Below are positions 1-9,036 of a DNA stretch of 64,000 bases, one piece after another; the stretch's first letter is position 1, and each line of letters opens with the position of its first letter. The notes under the pieces are model-generated. The model was not told where the DNA came from and did no database searches. It saw only the letters and a program-made list of their open reading frames with translations. The translations under genes were made by a program, and so were the position numbers. Source of the DNA: Rhodococcus sp. RD6.2 (lineage in GTDB: Bacteria; Actinomycetota; Actinomycetes; Mycobacteriales; Mycobacteriaceae). The stretch lies in assembly GCF_001040705.1 (NCBI RefSeq), contig NZ_CVQP01000006.1, forward strand, positions 53,760 to 117,759, given 5' to 3'.

Positions 1-828
1 CAGCCGGGGTGCGGCGGCCTGGTTGTTCGACGGCAGGTACGAGAGCAGGTCCTTGACGTAGTCGAGGGCGTCCTGCTCGCCGGAGGCGACGTAGTGGGCG
101 ACACCGGAGCGGGCCATGTGGGTGTGCGCGCCGCCGAGGTCTTCCATGGTGACGTCTTCACCGGTGACGGTCTTGATGACGTCGGGGCCGGTGACGAACA
201 TCTGGGAGGTCTGATCGACCATCACCACGAAGTCGGTCAGGGCCGGGGAGTAGACGTGGCCGCCGGCGGCGGGACCCATGATCAGCGAGATCTGCGGGAT
301 CACCCCGGACGCCTGGACGTTGCGGTGGAAGATCTCGCCGTACAGGCCGAGGGAGACGACACCTTCCTGGATGCGGGCGCCGGCGCCTTCGTTGATGCCG
401 ATCAGCGGGCGTCCGGTCTTGAGGGCGAGGTCCATGACCTTGACGATCTTCTCGCCGTAGATCTCGCCGAGGCTGCCGCCGAAGACGGTGGCGTCCTGGG
501 AGAACACGCACACGTCGCGGCCGTCGACGGTGCCGTAGCCGGTGACGACACCGTCGCCGGCGGGGCGGTTGTCGCCGAGACCGAAGTTCGTGGACCGGTG
601 CCGCGCCAGCGCGTCCAGTTCGACGAACGATCCCTCGTCGAGCAGCGCCTCGATGCGTTCACGGGCCGTGAGCTTGCCCTTGGCGTGCACCCGCTCCACA
701 GCGGCTTCGCCGGACGGGAAGTGTGCCTCGGCCTGGCGGCGGTGCAGATCCGCGAGCTTGCCCGCGGTGGTGTGGATATCGGGGACGTTCGACGCCGCGG
801 TGGCGGCGGACTCCTGGACGCTGGTCAT
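1..828 (-). CDS. accD5: Acyl-CoA (propionyl-/acetyl-CoA) carboxylase carboxyltransferase beta subunit, C-terminus cut by window edge
   Basis: The reading frame is open from an ATG at 828 to the left edge, giving the N-terminal 276 residues of a roughly 540-residue family. It carries the carboxyltransferase signatures [19 protein letters not shown] near residue 50, [26 protein letters not shown] near residue 105, and the oxyanion-loop region [14 protein letters not shown] and [15 protein letters not shown] further on. Known role of the family: transfer of carboxyl from biotin to acyl-CoA, supplying methylmalonyl- or malonyl-CoA for mycolate and methyl-branched lipid synthesis. It is divergent from birA, the ligase that biotinylates its partner subunit; this arrangement matches accD5-birA of mycobacteria, which is the basis for the symbol. 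The choice of AccD5 over other AccD paralogues is inference from context. Confidence 0.9.
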   Translation of the reverse strand, partial: MTSVQESAATAASNVPDIHTTAGKLADLHRRQAEAHFPSGEAAVERVHAKGKLTARERIEALLDEGSFVELDALARHRSTNFGLGDNRPAGDGVVTGYGTVDGRDVCVFSQDATVFGGSLGEIYGEKIVKVMDLALKTGRPLIGINEGAGARIQEGVVSLGLYGEIFHRNVQASGVIPQISLIMGPAAGGHVYSPALTDFVVMVDQTSQMFVTGPDVIKTVTGEDVTMEDLGGAHTHMARSGVAHYVASGEQDALDYVKDLLSYLPSNNQAAAPRL

Positions 829-964
829 GGGACCCGAGCTTATCGGCCGGTCGGGGAGCGGGGTCGCGGTAGGTCGGATTGCGGCGAATCGTCCAACCTA
901 AGCTACCGGCGGGTATTTCCTGTGGTCGGGGGTTCGCACATCCGCGACGCCCTACGCTCGTCGC
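829..964. promoter_or_regulatory. Divergent promoter region between accD5 and birA
   Basis: This 136-nt spacer holds no gene. On the plus strand a TACGCT box at 953-958 lies six nucleotides before the birA ATG, the spacing expected of a leaderless sigma-A promoter. No conventional ribosome-binding site precedes birA, which fits. For accD5 the sequence just upstream of the start contains no obvious AGGAGG either. No operator-like palindrome was evident. Confidence 0.45.
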
Positions 965-1807
965 ATGTACACGGACCTGAACCGGCCCCCGCTGAACGCC
1001 GACGCGCTGCGCACCGCGCTCGTGACCGGCGGTAGCGATCCGCGGGCGTTCTACTCCTCCCTCGACGTCGTCGCCGAGACCGGCTCGACGAATGCGGATC
1101 TGCTCGCCAGGTCCGTGGACAGCTCACTCGACCGCGCCGTCCTCATCGCCGAATACCAGGACCACGGCCGAGGCAGGCACTCCCGCAGCTTCGTCGCGCC
1201 GCCGCGATCGTCGGTGTCGGTGTCCGCGCTGCTGCGGATGCCGGGACTGCCGTTGGAGTCGATGGGGTGGTTCCCGCTCATGACAGGTGTCGCGGTGGTC
1301 GACGCACTGCGCACCGTCGCCGAGGTGGATGCCACGCTCAAATGGCCCAACGACATCCAGATCGGCGGGAAGAAGGTCGCAGGGATCCTCGCGGAGGTGG
1401 CCGCCACGACCCCCGCCCCCGCGGTCGTGATCGGTGTCGGACTCAACGTCACGCTGACCGAGGCGGAACTGCCCGTACCGACCGCGACGTCGCTCCAACT
1501 GGCAGGTGCCGCGACCACCGACCGCGACACGCTCGCCCGAGCACTGCTGCGGTCGCTCGCCGTGCAGTACACGGCGTGGCAGGCGGACGGATGGCGTGTC
1601 GACGGACTCGCCGCCGACTACCGCACCCGCTGCGGCACCCTGGGGCAGCGGGTGCGAGTCGAACTGCCCGGCGACACCGAACTGATCGGGACGGCGGCGG
1701 ACGTCGACCTGCAAGGACGCATCGTGGTCCGGCCGGATGGCGGCGGGGACGCGGTGGCGGTGTCGGCGGGCGACGTGACGCACCTGCGTCCGCATCCCGC
1801 GTCCTGA
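965..1807 (+). CDS. birA: Biotin--[acetyl-CoA-carboxylase] ligase
   Basis: This 280-residue protein matches the BirA/LplA catalytic fold. GRGRHSRSFVAPP at about residues 68-80 is the biotinyl-5'-AMP loop (GRGR), and KWPNDIQIGGKKVAGILAE at about 123-141 holds the catalytic lysine region. A C-terminal SH3-like BPL_C part follows (LGQRVRVELPG). There is no N-terminal helix-turn-helix, so it is a group I ligase that modifies the biotin carrier of acyl-CoA carboxylases but does not repress transcription. It acts in the cytosol. The ATG at 965 is used because a TACGCT box lies just upstream and no in-frame start precedes it. It is divergent from the carboxylase beta subunit it serves indirectly. 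Confidence 0.93.
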   Translation: MYTDLNRPPLNADALRTALVTGGSDPRAFYSSLDVVAETGSTNADLLARSVDSSLDRAVLIAEYQDHGRGRHSRSFVAPPRSSVSVSALLRMPGLPLESMGWFPLMTGVAVVDALRTVAEVDATLKWPNDIQIGGKKVAGILAEVAATTPAPAVVIGVGLNVTLTEAELPVPTATSLQLAGAATTDRDTLARALLRSLAVQYTAWQADGWRVDGLAADYRTRCGTLGQRVRVELPGDTELIGTAADVDLQGRIVVRPDGGGDAVAVSAGDVTHLRPHPAS

Positions 1808-1817
1808 CACGGCGGGT

Positions 1818-1875
1818 GCCCTGACGAAGCGAGGGGCGCGGGCCCGCAGGCCCGCACCCCTCGCTTCGTCAGGGC
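1818..1875. terminator. Bidirectional hairpin terminator between convergent genes
   Basis: A 27-nt arm (1818-1844, starting GCCCTGACGAAGCGAGGGG) is followed after a CGCA loop by its reverse complement (1849-1875) with a single mismatch. It lies between the stop of birA and the stop of the convergent membrane-protein gene. No T-run follows, as is usual for hairpins in GC-rich actinomycetes. Confidence 0.8.
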
Positions 1876-1882
1876 GACGCGA

Positions 1883-2302
1883 TCAGTACCGGTCGGTGTC
1901 CCAGGTGGTGACCGCCCAGATGACCACCACGTTCAGCGCGATGATCAGGATCGACCACAGCGGGTAGTACGGCAGCCACAAGAAGTTGGCGATGATCGAC
2001 AGTGCTGCCAGGAAGATTGCGGTGATCCGCGCCCAGGTCGCGCCGGTGAGCAGGAAGAACCCTGTCAGCGCAACGAGAATGCCGATGACGAGGTGGATCC
2101 AGCCCCAGGCGGTGACGCTGAACTCGTAGGTGTAGTTCGGGCCGAACACCAGCACATCGTCCTTCGCGAGCGCCGAGATCCCCTGGAAGATCTCCAGGAT
2201 GCCGACGGTGAGCAGAAGGATCGCGGCTGCGATGGAGGTGCCTGCAGCGAAACCCTGCTTGACGCTTCCGTCGCTCCGATTCGCCGCCGATTGGTCGGTC
2301 AT
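1883..2302 (-). CDS. Small four-helix membrane protein (DUF7144-like)
   Basis: The 139-residue protein has a short polar N-terminus (MTDQSAANRSDGSVKQ) and four hydrophobic segments, at roughly residues 20-45, 60-85, 87-107 and 112-135, separated by short loops such as the conserved-looking YEFSVTAWGWIHL. This pattern resembles the DUF7144 family of actinobacterial membrane proteins, which has no assigned function. The ATG at 2302 is chosen over an in-frame start 20 codons upstream because a GAGAGGAAG ribosome-binding site sits just before it and homology-like sequence begins there. It converges on birA and is divergent from the AI-2E transporter. Confidence 0.75.
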   Translation of the reverse strand: MTDQSAANRSDGSVKQGFAAGTSIAAAILLLTVGILEIFQGISALAKDDVLVFGPNYTYEFSVTAWGWIHLVIGILVALTGFFLLTGATWARITAIFLAALSIIANFLWLPYYPLWSILIIALNVVVIWAVTTWDTDRY

Positions 2303-2453
2303 GGCACTTCCTCTCGAGATGGGCATTCGTGGATGTGGGCTTGCGTGGACACGAGGTCGCAAATGTCCACTTGCAGTGTGTGACGTCGCGGCGAACGAAA
2401 CCTCATCCGTCGCGGGTGAGGTTCGATCGTGACGGGCACGCGACTCTCGGGAT
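2303..2453. promoter_or_regulatory. Divergent promoter region with two inverted repeats
   Basis: Between the divergent membrane-protein and AI-2E transporter genes are two inverted repeats: GTGGACA (2345-2351) with TGTCCAC (2364-2370), and AACCTCA (2399-2405) with TGAGGTT (2417-2423). Their spacers are 12 and 11 nt, about one helical turn, which suits dimeric repressor sites. No regulator gene is adjacent, so the binding protein is unknown. Confidence 0.35.
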
Positions 2454-3734
2454 GTGATGCGTCAGCGTGGAAAGTCCGGTGAGCGGGCGGTCGAAGCGCG
2501 GGAGAAGGCTGTCGCGCCGACGCCCGATACCGGACAACAGACGTGGCCCCGAGGCCTGATCGTGCTGCTCGGCATGGCCGGTGCGGTCGTCGCGATCGCG
2601 GGCGTCCAGGCGTTCTCCGGGATCCTCGGGCCTGTCTTCCTCGCGTTGATGCTGGTCGTCGCGGTGCAGCCGCTCGGAGACTGGCTGCAGCGCAAGGGTT
2701 CGTCGCGATGGGTTGCGGTCATCGCGACACTGGCTACCGTCTACGCCATCCTGATCGGGCTGATCGCCGCGCTCGCCGTCTCCGTCGCGCAGCTGGCGAC
2801 CCTGCTTCCCCAGTACGCGGACAAGGCGGACGCGCTGGTCAACGATGTGCAGGGGTGGCTCGCCGGCCTCGACATCGGATCAGACCAGGTGGACAAGGCG
2901 CTGTCGAACATCGACTTCGGCAAGCTCGTCGGACTGCTCGACGACATCCTGATGGGGTTGGTCGGAGTGTTCTCCAACCTCTTCTTCCTGCTCGCGTTGG
3001 TTCTCTTCATGGCGATGGACGCGAGTTCGTTCGGCGACCGGCTCCGGGCGGTCGCGTTCGCGCGTCCCGACATCGCCTACGCGTTCTCCTCGTTCGCCTC
3101 GGGCACCCGCAGCTACCTGGTCGTCTCGACGGTGTTCGGTCTGATCGTCGCCGTCATCGACGCGGGGGCACTGTGGGCGCTGGGGATTCCGCTTCCGATC
3201 CTGTGGGGTCTGCTGTCGTTCATCACGAACTACATCCCGAACATCGGATTCGTCATCGGAGTCATCCCGCCCGCGCTGATCGGGCTGCTGCAGGGCGGGC
3301 CGATGCTGATGCTGTGGGTGATCGTGGTCTACAGCGTGATCAACGTCCTGATCCAGTCGGTGATCCAGCCGAAGTTCGTCGGTGACGCGGTCGGTCTGTC
3401 GGTGACGGTGACCTTCCTCGCGCTGGTGTTCTGGGGCTGGGTGCTCGGTCCGTTGGGGGCGCTGCTGGCGATTCCCGCGACGCTGCTCGCCAAAGCCCTT
3501 CTGCTCGACATCGATCCGTCGACGAGGTGGGCGAACGCATTGATCTCGGGCGCCCCGCCGTCCGCGGAGGAGATGGTGACCGAGGAGCAGGCTGCCGCGG
3601 CCCGCGCGGCCGAGCTGCATGCCGAAGCGGAAGAGGGCATCGCCGCGGATGCCGCGGTCGGCGACGCAGGCGATGCGGTCACGGATGCCGGTGGCGACGA
3701 CGCCGAGGTGGGCGACTCCGACGAGACGCCGTAG
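2454..3734 (+). CDS. AI-2E family (PerM/UPF0118) transporter
   Basis: The 426-residue protein has the layout of the AI-2E exporter family: two N-terminal membrane helices (about residues 30-75), a third at 85-110, an amphipathic stretch around 120-165 (QLATLLPQYADKADALVNDV), then five further helices including the family signature GLLSFITNYIPNIGFVIGVIPPALIGLL near 250-278. The C-terminal 60 residues are hydrophilic and rich in Ala, Glu and Asp. Members export small molecules or ions; the substrate cannot be told from sequence. The first codon is GTG at 2454, directly followed by ATG at 2457, and either could be used. The next gene starts 16 nt downstream. Confidence 0.88.
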   Translation: MMRQRGKSGERAVEAREKAVAPTPDTGQQTWPRGLIVLLGMAGAVVAIAGVQAFSGILGPVFLALMLVVAVQPLGDWLQRKGSSRWVAVIATLATVYAILIGLIAALAVSVAQLATLLPQYADKADALVNDVQGWLAGLDIGSDQVDKALSNIDFGKLVGLLDDILMGLVGVFSNLFFLLALVLFMAMDASSFGDRLRAVAFARPDIAYAFSSFASGTRSYLVVSTVFGLIVAVIDAGALWALGIPLPILWGLLSFITNYIPNIGFVIGVIPPALIGLLQGGPMLMLWVIVVYSVINVLIQSVIQPKFVGDAVGLSVTVTFLALVFWGWVLGPLGALLAIPATLLAKALLLDIDPSTRWANALISGAPPSAEEMVTEEQAAAARAAELHAEAEEGIAADAAVGDAGDAVTDAGGDDAEVGDSDETP

Positions 3735-3750
3735 GTGGCACACTCCTCGC

Positions 3751-4323
3751 ATGGGCTACCCGGACGACGCGCTCGCCGCTGACGAGGAACTGCTGCTGCA
3801 CCGGCATCCGCACTGGAAGATGCTGGTGCTGCCCGCCGTCACCTTCGTCGTTGCCACCGCCGCCGCCGGGTTCCTCGGCGGACTCGCCCAGGACCGGCTC
3901 GACGGCACCGCCGGAGTGGTCGCTCTCGTCGTGGTTCTCGTCGCGTGGCTCGCGGTCGTCGGATGGCGCTGCGTCGCACCACTCGTCAGTTGGAAGTCGA
4001 CCCACTTCATCGTCACCGACCGCCGCGTCCTCGTGCGTCAGGGAGTGGTCACCCACAGCGGCATCGACATCCCGCTCGGGCGGATCAGCAACGTGCAGTT
4101 CCGGCACGGACTGATCGACCGCATGATGAGGACCGGGACGCTCGTCATCGCGTCCGCCGCCGACGACCCGCTCGAGTTCGACGACATCCCCGACGTGCAA
4201 CGCGTGCATTCGCTTCTCTACCACCAAGTGTTCGACGCCATGCAGCTCGATCACGACGACCACCGCGATGGCCCCGGGCATACCGACGGCACCGGGTCGC
4301 CGCGGCGCGGCTGGCGGGGATGA
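3751..4323 (+). CDS. PH-domain membrane protein (bPH2/YdbS-type)
   Basis: The 190-residue protein has two membrane helices (about residues 25-45 and 55-78) followed by a bacterial PH-like (DUF304) domain with the signature HFIVTDRRVLVRQGVVTHSGIDIPLGRISNVQ. Such proteins are membrane-anchored and uncharacterised. The ATG at 3751 is used because the hydrophobic N-terminus begins there; earlier in-frame starts lie inside the upstream gene. It sits 16 nt after the AI-2E transporter and probably shares its transcript. From memory Rv3278c in M. tuberculosis is the corresponding gene, also near birA. Confidence 0.82.
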   Translation: MGYPDDALAADEELLLHRHPHWKMLVLPAVTFVVATAAAGFLGGLAQDRLDGTAGVVALVVVLVAWLAVVGWRCVAPLVSWKSTHFIVTDRRVLVRQGVVTHSGIDIPLGRISNVQFRHGLIDRMMRTGTLVIASAADDPLEFDDIPDVQRVHSLLYHQVFDAMQLDHDDHRDGPGHTDGTGSPRRGWRG

Positions 4324-4394
4324 CCGGTCGCGTCCGGACAGCGCATCGCGCGGCCTGCACAGCATCTGTTCAGGTGTCTCCGTAGGGTGTACTG

Positions 4395-5072
4395 GTGACT
4401 GCCGTACTGCTTGCCGAGGACGACGACGCGATTGCTGCGCCGCTGTCGCGCGCGCTGGGACGCGAAGGCTACGACGTGACCGTCGAGGAGGCGGGGCCCG
4501 CCACCCTCGAACTCGCGCTCGGTGGCTCGTTCGACCTGCTGATCCTCGACCTCGGGCTCCCCGGAATGGACGGCCTCGAGGTGTGCAGGCAGCTGCGGGC
4601 CAACGGGTCCGAACTCGCCGTGCTGATGCTCACCGCACGCACCGACGAGGTCGATTTCGTCGTCGGTCTCGATGCGGGGGCCGACGATTACGTCGGCAAG
4701 CCCTTCCGGCTCGCCGAGCTGATGGCGCGCGTGCGGGCGCTGCTGCGTCGTCGCGGTGGCGGCGAGGACTCCACCGTGGAGGCGGGCGACATCCGGCTCG
4801 AACCCGCCGCCCGCCGAGTCCTGGTCGGGGGCACCGAGATCTCGCTCGCCAACAAGGAGTACGAACTGCTCAAGGTGCTCATGGACCATGCGGGCGAGGT
4901 GGTGTCCCGCGACGTGATCCTCCAGGAAGTGTGGGGCGACGTCGACCTGCGCGGTTCCAAGACTCTCGACATGCACATGTCCTGGTTGCGTCGCAAGATC
5001 GGCGACGAGGGCCCCATCGCGGAACGGCGCATCGTGACGGTCCGCGGCGTCGGGTTCCGACTCAACACCTGA
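4395..5072 (+). CDS. OmpR/PhoB-family response regulator
   Basis: This 225-residue protein has a receiver domain with the acidic pocket EDDD at residues 8-11, phospho-acceptor Asp52 in LILDLGLPGMDG, and Lys102 in DDYVGKPF. The C-terminal winged helix (about 130-225) contains the trans-activation-loop pattern SRDVILQEVWGDVDLRGSKTLDMH and LRRKIGD. It starts with GTG at 4395, six nucleotides after a TAGGGT box (4383-4388), so the transcript is probably leaderless. The sensor kinase gene follows 13 nt downstream and is clearly its partner. The stimulus and regulon are unknown. Confidence 0.93.
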   Translation: MTAVLLAEDDDAIAAPLSRALGREGYDVTVEEAGPATLELALGGSFDLLILDLGLPGMDGLEVCRQLRANGSELAVLMLTARTDEVDFVVGLDAGADDYVGKPFRLAELMARVRALLRRRGGGEDSTVEAGDIRLEPAARRVLVGGTEISLANKEYELLKVLMDHAGEVVSRDVILQEVWGDVDLRGSKTLDMHMSWLRRKIGDEGPIAERRIVTVRGVGFRLNT

Positions 5073-5085
5073 CCTCCACACAGTC

Positions 5086-6390
5086 GTGCGCCGCAGAATC
5101 CTGCTGTCCATCATCGCAGTCGTCCTGTTGACCGGGCTTCTGCTCGGTGTGCCGCTCACCTACACGGCGTGGCTGTGGGTCGAGGACTTCACCCGGAGTG
5201 ACCTCCAGGCGCGGCTGGACCGGATGTCGGCCGAGATCATCGCGCAGGAAGGGGAGAGCGGCGTCATCGAGGACGGACTCAATGTCGATGCGCTCCGGGT
5301 CGCCATCCCCAAGGGTGGGCGGCTGTCCGTCGTCTACCCGACCCGGGAGAGCCCGACCACCCGCATCGACATCGGTGCCGAGACGGTCGAGCGCCCACTC
5401 GTCGAGGCGATCTCGATGGGACGGTCGGGGTCGCTCCGGCTCGAGACCCCGTCGGCGTCGATGCGGACCCTGCAACAGCAGGCGGTCGGGGCGGTCGCGC
5501 TGGTCGTGCTCGCCTCGCTGGCGGCGGGCAGCGCGGTCGCGTCGGTGACCGCGCGCCGGCTCGCGGACCCGATGAAGGACGTCGCCGACCGCGCAGCTCG
5601 CCTCGCCGAAGGCGACTTCCGAACCGACACCCGCAGGCACGGCATTGCGGAACTGGACCGCGTGTCCGACGTCCTCGACTCGGCGACCGTCGAGATCGCG
5701 GGTCGCCTGCAACGCGAGCGGGCCCTCGTCGGGGACGTGTCCCACCAGCTGCGGAGCCGTCTCACCGCGGTTCGGCTGCGACTCGACGAACTGTCCGTGT
5801 ATCCCGATCCCGCCGTTGTCGACGAGGCCACCGCGGCGATGGCGCAGGTGGACCGCCTCACCGTCGCCATCGACGAACTCGTCCGCTCCTCCCGCAGCGA
5901 GGGTCGGGATCGACGGTCGCTGTCGGTGGTGACCGAACTCGGCGCCGTGGTCGCGGACTGGCAGCCCCAGTACGAGCAGGCGGGGCGCCGGTTGGTGCTG
6001 CGGGGGGAGGATGCAGTGCGGACGTCGGCGACGCCGTCGAGGCTGCGCGAAGCGGTCGCGGTTCTGATCGACAACGCCCTGATCCACGGCGCGGGGACCT
6101 GCTCCGTCGTGGTGCGGCTCGTGCCCGGAGTCGGTCCGCGCCGCGAGGCGACCGTGTGCATCGAAGTCGGCGACGAGGGGGCCGGGGTCAGCGATCAGCT
6201 CGCCCCGCACATCTTCGAGCGGGGCTTCTCGGCGGGCGGGTCGACTGGTGTCGGGCTGGCGTTGGCGCGCGCCCTGGTCGAGGCCGACGGTGGCAGGCTC
6301 GACCTGCGACGGCGCAGGCCCGCACTGTTCGCGGTCTTCCTGCCGACCGAGTACCGCGCAGATCCGGACGCCGTCACCGAACCGCGCTGA
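5086..6390 (+). CDS. Sensor histidine kinase, partner of the upstream regulator
   Basis: The 434-residue kinase has membrane helices at about residues 5-28 and 133-155 flanking a short extracytoplasmic domain, then a HAMP segment (TARRLADPMKDVADRAARLAEGDF). The phospho-acceptor is His220 in GDVSHQLRSRLTAVRLRLDEL; the usual proline of HELRTP is replaced, which is seen in some actinobacterial kinases. The ATP-binding domain has the N box (VLIDNALIHGAG), G1 (VGDEGAGV) and G2 (STGVGLALARALVEADGG). It starts with GTG and follows the response regulator closely, so the two form one operon. Confidence 0.92.
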   Translation: MRRRILLSIIAVVLLTGLLLGVPLTYTAWLWVEDFTRSDLQARLDRMSAEIIAQEGESGVIEDGLNVDALRVAIPKGGRLSVVYPTRESPTTRIDIGAETVERPLVEAISMGRSGSLRLETPSASMRTLQQQAVGAVALVVLASLAAGSAVASVTARRLADPMKDVADRAARLAEGDFRTDTRRHGIAELDRVSDVLDSATVEIAGRLQRERALVGDVSHQLRSRLTAVRLRLDELSVYPDPAVVDEATAAMAQVDRLTVAIDELVRSSRSEGRDRRSLSVVTELGAVVADWQPQYEQAGRRLVLRGEDAVRTSATPSRLREAVAVLIDNALIHGAGTCSVVVRLVPGVGPRREATVCIEVGDEGAGVSDQLAPHIFERGFSAGGSTGVGLALARALVEADGGRLDLRRRRPALFAVFLPTEYRADPDAVTEPR

Positions 6391-6413
6391 GCGCGGGGTG
6401 TCGGCGACTGGGG

Positions 6414-6953
6414 TCAGCGCCCGGCGAGCTCCTCCGGGGTCGGGTCGAAGCCCGCACCCTGCTCGTGGGTGATCTCGTCCGGGAAGGCGAACCTGCGCAG
6501 CGCCCAGAACCGGAACGCCATCTGCAACAGGTTGCCGATGATGTAGTTGAGCACGAAGTCGATGACGACGACAGTGGTGACGCTCGCGCGGTCGGCGCGG
6601 ATGTCGAAGATGTTGTTCGCGATCCACAGGGGAGCGGCGGCGATGACGACGCCGATGAGGCTGATGACGAAGAACAGGATCGCCTCGTGGTGGCGCTCGC
6701 GCCCGCCACGGTTCTTGAACGACCACTCGCGGTTCAGGACGTAGCTGAGGATCGTCGCCATGACGCCGGAGATCACCTTCGCGATGACCGGCTTCTCCTC
6801 GAGGATCGTGAGGCTGAGGCTGTAGAAGATGGCCAGGTCGAAGACCATGGTTGTGCCGCCGACGATGGCGAACTTGACGAGTTCGCGGTGACGCAGCACG
6901 ACGTCCCGTAACGGGGTGGGCACGCGGTTGAGCGCCTGATCGACGAATGACAC
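6414..6953 (-). CDS. GtrA-like membrane protein
   Basis: The 179-residue protein has four membrane helices and the GtrA signature FAIVGGTTMVFDLAIFYSL at about residues 28-46, followed by SYVLNREWSFKNRGG near residue 78-92, typical of the family. GtrA proteins are thought to help move polyprenyl-linked sugars across the membrane. The homologue in the same place in mycobacteria (Rv3277, from memory) has been linked to arabinogalactan or related glycan assembly. It converges on the histidine kinase and is divergent from purK. The cytosolic C-terminal tail, ending in PDEITHEQGAGFDPTPEELAGR, is longer than in minimal family members. Confidence 0.85.
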   Translation of the reverse strand: MSFVDQALNRVPTPLRDVVLRHRELVKFAIVGGTTMVFDLAIFYSLSLTILEEKPVIAKVISGVMATILSYVLNREWSFKNRGGRERHHEAILFFVISLIGVVIAAAPLWIANNIFDIRADRASVTTVVVIDFVLNYIIGNLLQMAFRFWALRRFAFPDEITHEQGAGFDPTPEELAGR

Positions 6954-7109
6954 GGAAGATGATTCTACGAACCCCGCCCCGTGAACCCACTATCGGACAC
7001 TCCGAACGAAGCCTGCTCTCAGGATTTCGGTGACGGGCATCACCCGTCGGGGTTCCCTCCGGTCACCTGCGCATCGGGTTGGTCGCGGGTCGTGACACCA
7101 TGGACATCC

Positions 7110-8375
7110 GTGAGCGTCGATTCCGGTTCCCAGCCCCGCCCCACGAGTCCTCGAGACGCCGGTTCCGCCCTGCCTGTGGTCGCCATGATCGGTGGTGGGC
7201 AGCTGGCGCGGATGACGCACCAGGCGGCGATCGAGCTCGGCCAGTGCCTCCGGGTGCTCTCGGGTGGTGCCGACGAGCCGGCCGCGCAGGTCAGCGCCAA
7301 CATCGTCCTCGGCAGCCACACCGACCTCGACGCCCTGCGCGCGGTCGCGGTCGGCGCTGCTGCCCTGACCTTCGACCACGAGCACGTCCCGACCGAGCAC
7401 CTCGACGTGCTGGTGTCCGAGGGCGTCAACGTGCAGCCGCCGCCGCAGGCGCTGGTCTACGCGCAGGACAAGCTGGCCATGCGCCGCAAGCTGACCGAAC
7501 TCGGAGCTCCGGTGCCCGCGTTCGCCGAGGTCACCTGGGTGGGCGACGTCGAGAAGTTCGCGAGCGAGCACGGCTGGAACATCGTGATCAAGGCGATCCG
7601 CGGCGGCTACGACGGCCGCGGTGTGTGGATGCCGTCGGATGCCGACGAGGCCGAGGCGATCGTCACCGAACAGCTCGACAAGGGTGTCGCGCTGATGGTC
7701 GAGCAGAAGGTCCCGATGCGACGCGAGCTGTCCGCGATGGTCGCGCGGTCGCCGTTCGGGCAGGGAGCGACGTGGCCCGTCGTCGAGACGGTGCAGCGGG
7801 ACGGTCAGTGCGCGGTGGTGATCGCGCCGGCTCCCGAGCTGCCGGACGCGCTCGCGGAGCAGGCCGAGGAGTTGGCACTGCGGATCTCGTCGGCGCTCGG
7901 TGCAACGGGTGCGATGGCCGTCGAGCTGTTCGAGACCGTCGACGGTGACCTGGTCGTCAACGAGTTGGCGATGCGTCCCCACAACTCGGGTCACTGGACG
8001 CAGGACGGTGCCCGTACCTCGCAGTTCGAGCAGCACCTGCGGGCGGTGCTCGACTATCCGCTGGGTGATCCCAGCCCGACCGCGCCCGTCACCGTGATGG
8101 CGAACGTGCTCGGCGCGCCCGAGGCGCCTGCGATGTCCATGGACGAGCGGCTGCACCACCTCTTCGCCCGGATGCCCGATGCGAAGGTTCACATGTACGG
8201 CAAGGGCGAGCGCAAGGACCGGAAGATCGGGCACGTGAACGTGATGGGCGCCGTCGGTGGGTCCATCGGCGACCCGGCGTACGTCGCCGCGGTCCGCGAG
8301 CGCGCGGAACGTGCGGCGCACTGGCTCTCGCATGCGGTGTGGACGGACGGCTGGGATCCGCACACCGGTAACTGA
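7110..8375 (+). CDS. purK: 5-(carboxyamino)imidazole ribonucleotide synthase
   Basis: This ATP-grasp enzyme converts AIR, ATP and bicarbonate to N5-CAIR in purine synthesis. Seen in the sequence are the N-terminal nucleotide motif [21 protein letters not shown], the ATP-grasp core [17 protein letters not shown], and [29 protein letters not shown] near residues 265-295. GTG at 7110 is chosen; it gives 421 residues, close to the usual actinobacterial length. The longer frame back to 6981 adds a low-complexity N-terminus with no support. The first residues ([15 protein letters not shown]) form an extra disordered tail. purE follows 32 nt downstream, completing the pathway step. Confidence 0.93.
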   Translation: MSVDSGSQPRPTSPRDAGSALPVVAMIGGGQLARMTHQAAIELGQCLRVLSGGADEPAAQVSANIVLGSHTDLDALRAVAVGAAALTFDHEHVPTEHLDVLVSEGVNVQPPPQALVYAQDKLAMRRKLTELGAPVPAFAEVTWVGDVEKFASEHGWNIVIKAIRGGYDGRGVWMPSDADEAEAIVTEQLDKGVALMVEQKVPMRRELSAMVARSPFGQGATWPVVETVQRDGQCAVVIAPAPELPDALAEQAEELALRISSALGATGAMAVELFETVDGDLVVNELAMRPHNSGHWTQDGARTSQFEQHLRAVLDYPLGDPSPTAPVTVMANVLGAPEAPAMSMDERLHHLFARMPDAKVHMYGKGERKDRKIGHVNVMGAVGGSIGDPAYVAAVRERAERAAHWLSHAVWTDGWDPHTGN

Positions 8376-8407
8376 CGGTCCGGCGTGAATACTTCGAAGG
8401 AGATGCG

Positions 8408-8917
8408 ATGACGCAGCAGCAGGGACCCCTCGTCGGCCTCATCATGGGCAGCGACTCGGACTGGCCGACGATGGAGGCCGCCGCCGAGGCGCTCGCCGAG
8501 TTCGGTATCCGATTCGAGGTCGGCGTGGTGTCGGCGCATCGGACTCCGCAGCGGATGTTGGACTACGCGAAGGATGCCGCAGGTCGCGGAATCAAGGTGA
8601 TCATTGCGGGTGCGGGCGGCGCCGCGCATCTTCCCGGCATGGTCGCGTCGGCGACGCCGCTGCCCGTGATCGGTGTTCCGGTCCCGCTCAAGTACCTCGA
8701 CGGCATGGATTCGCTGTTGTCGATCGTGCAGATGCCCGCGGGGGTGCCGGTCGCGACGGTGTCGATCGGCGGTGCCCGCAACGCCGGTCTTCTCGCTGCG
8801 CGCATCATCGGATCGGCCGATCCGGCGGTACGCGAGGCGATGGAGCGTTTCCAGGCCGGGCTCGAGTCGATGGTCCTCGAGAAGGACGCGGCGCTGCGTG
8901 CCACGTTGATGGGCTGA
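8408..8917 (+). CDS. purE: N5-carboxyaminoimidazole ribonucleotide mutase
   Basis: The 169-residue protein is class I PurE, which converts N5-CAIR from PurK to CAIR. It carries [16 protein letters not shown] at residues 14-29 (substrate phosphate loop), VVSAHRTP (catalytic His) and the Gly/Ala-rich [17 protein letters not shown] and [15 protein letters not shown]. An AAGGAG ribosome-binding site lies eight nucleotides before the ATG. It is co-directional with purK at 32 nt and surely in the same operon. Confidence 0.95.
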   Translation: MTQQQGPLVGLIMGSDSDWPTMEAAAEALAEFGIRFEVGVVSAHRTPQRMLDYAKDAAGRGIKVIIAGAGGAAHLPGMVASATPLPVIGVPVPLKYLDGMDSLLSIVQMPAGVPVATVSIGGARNAGLLAARIIGSADPAVREAMERFQAGLESMVLEKDAALRATLMG

Positions 8918-9036
8918 CATTCACTCGGTGGCGTGACGTTTGCGGTGATTCGGCCGCGACGGCGGCGGGGACGGGGTTAAATTCGCGGGAAGGTTTGCGT
9001 ATCACCCTGTAACGGAACCAGCCCTGGAGTGTCGCC

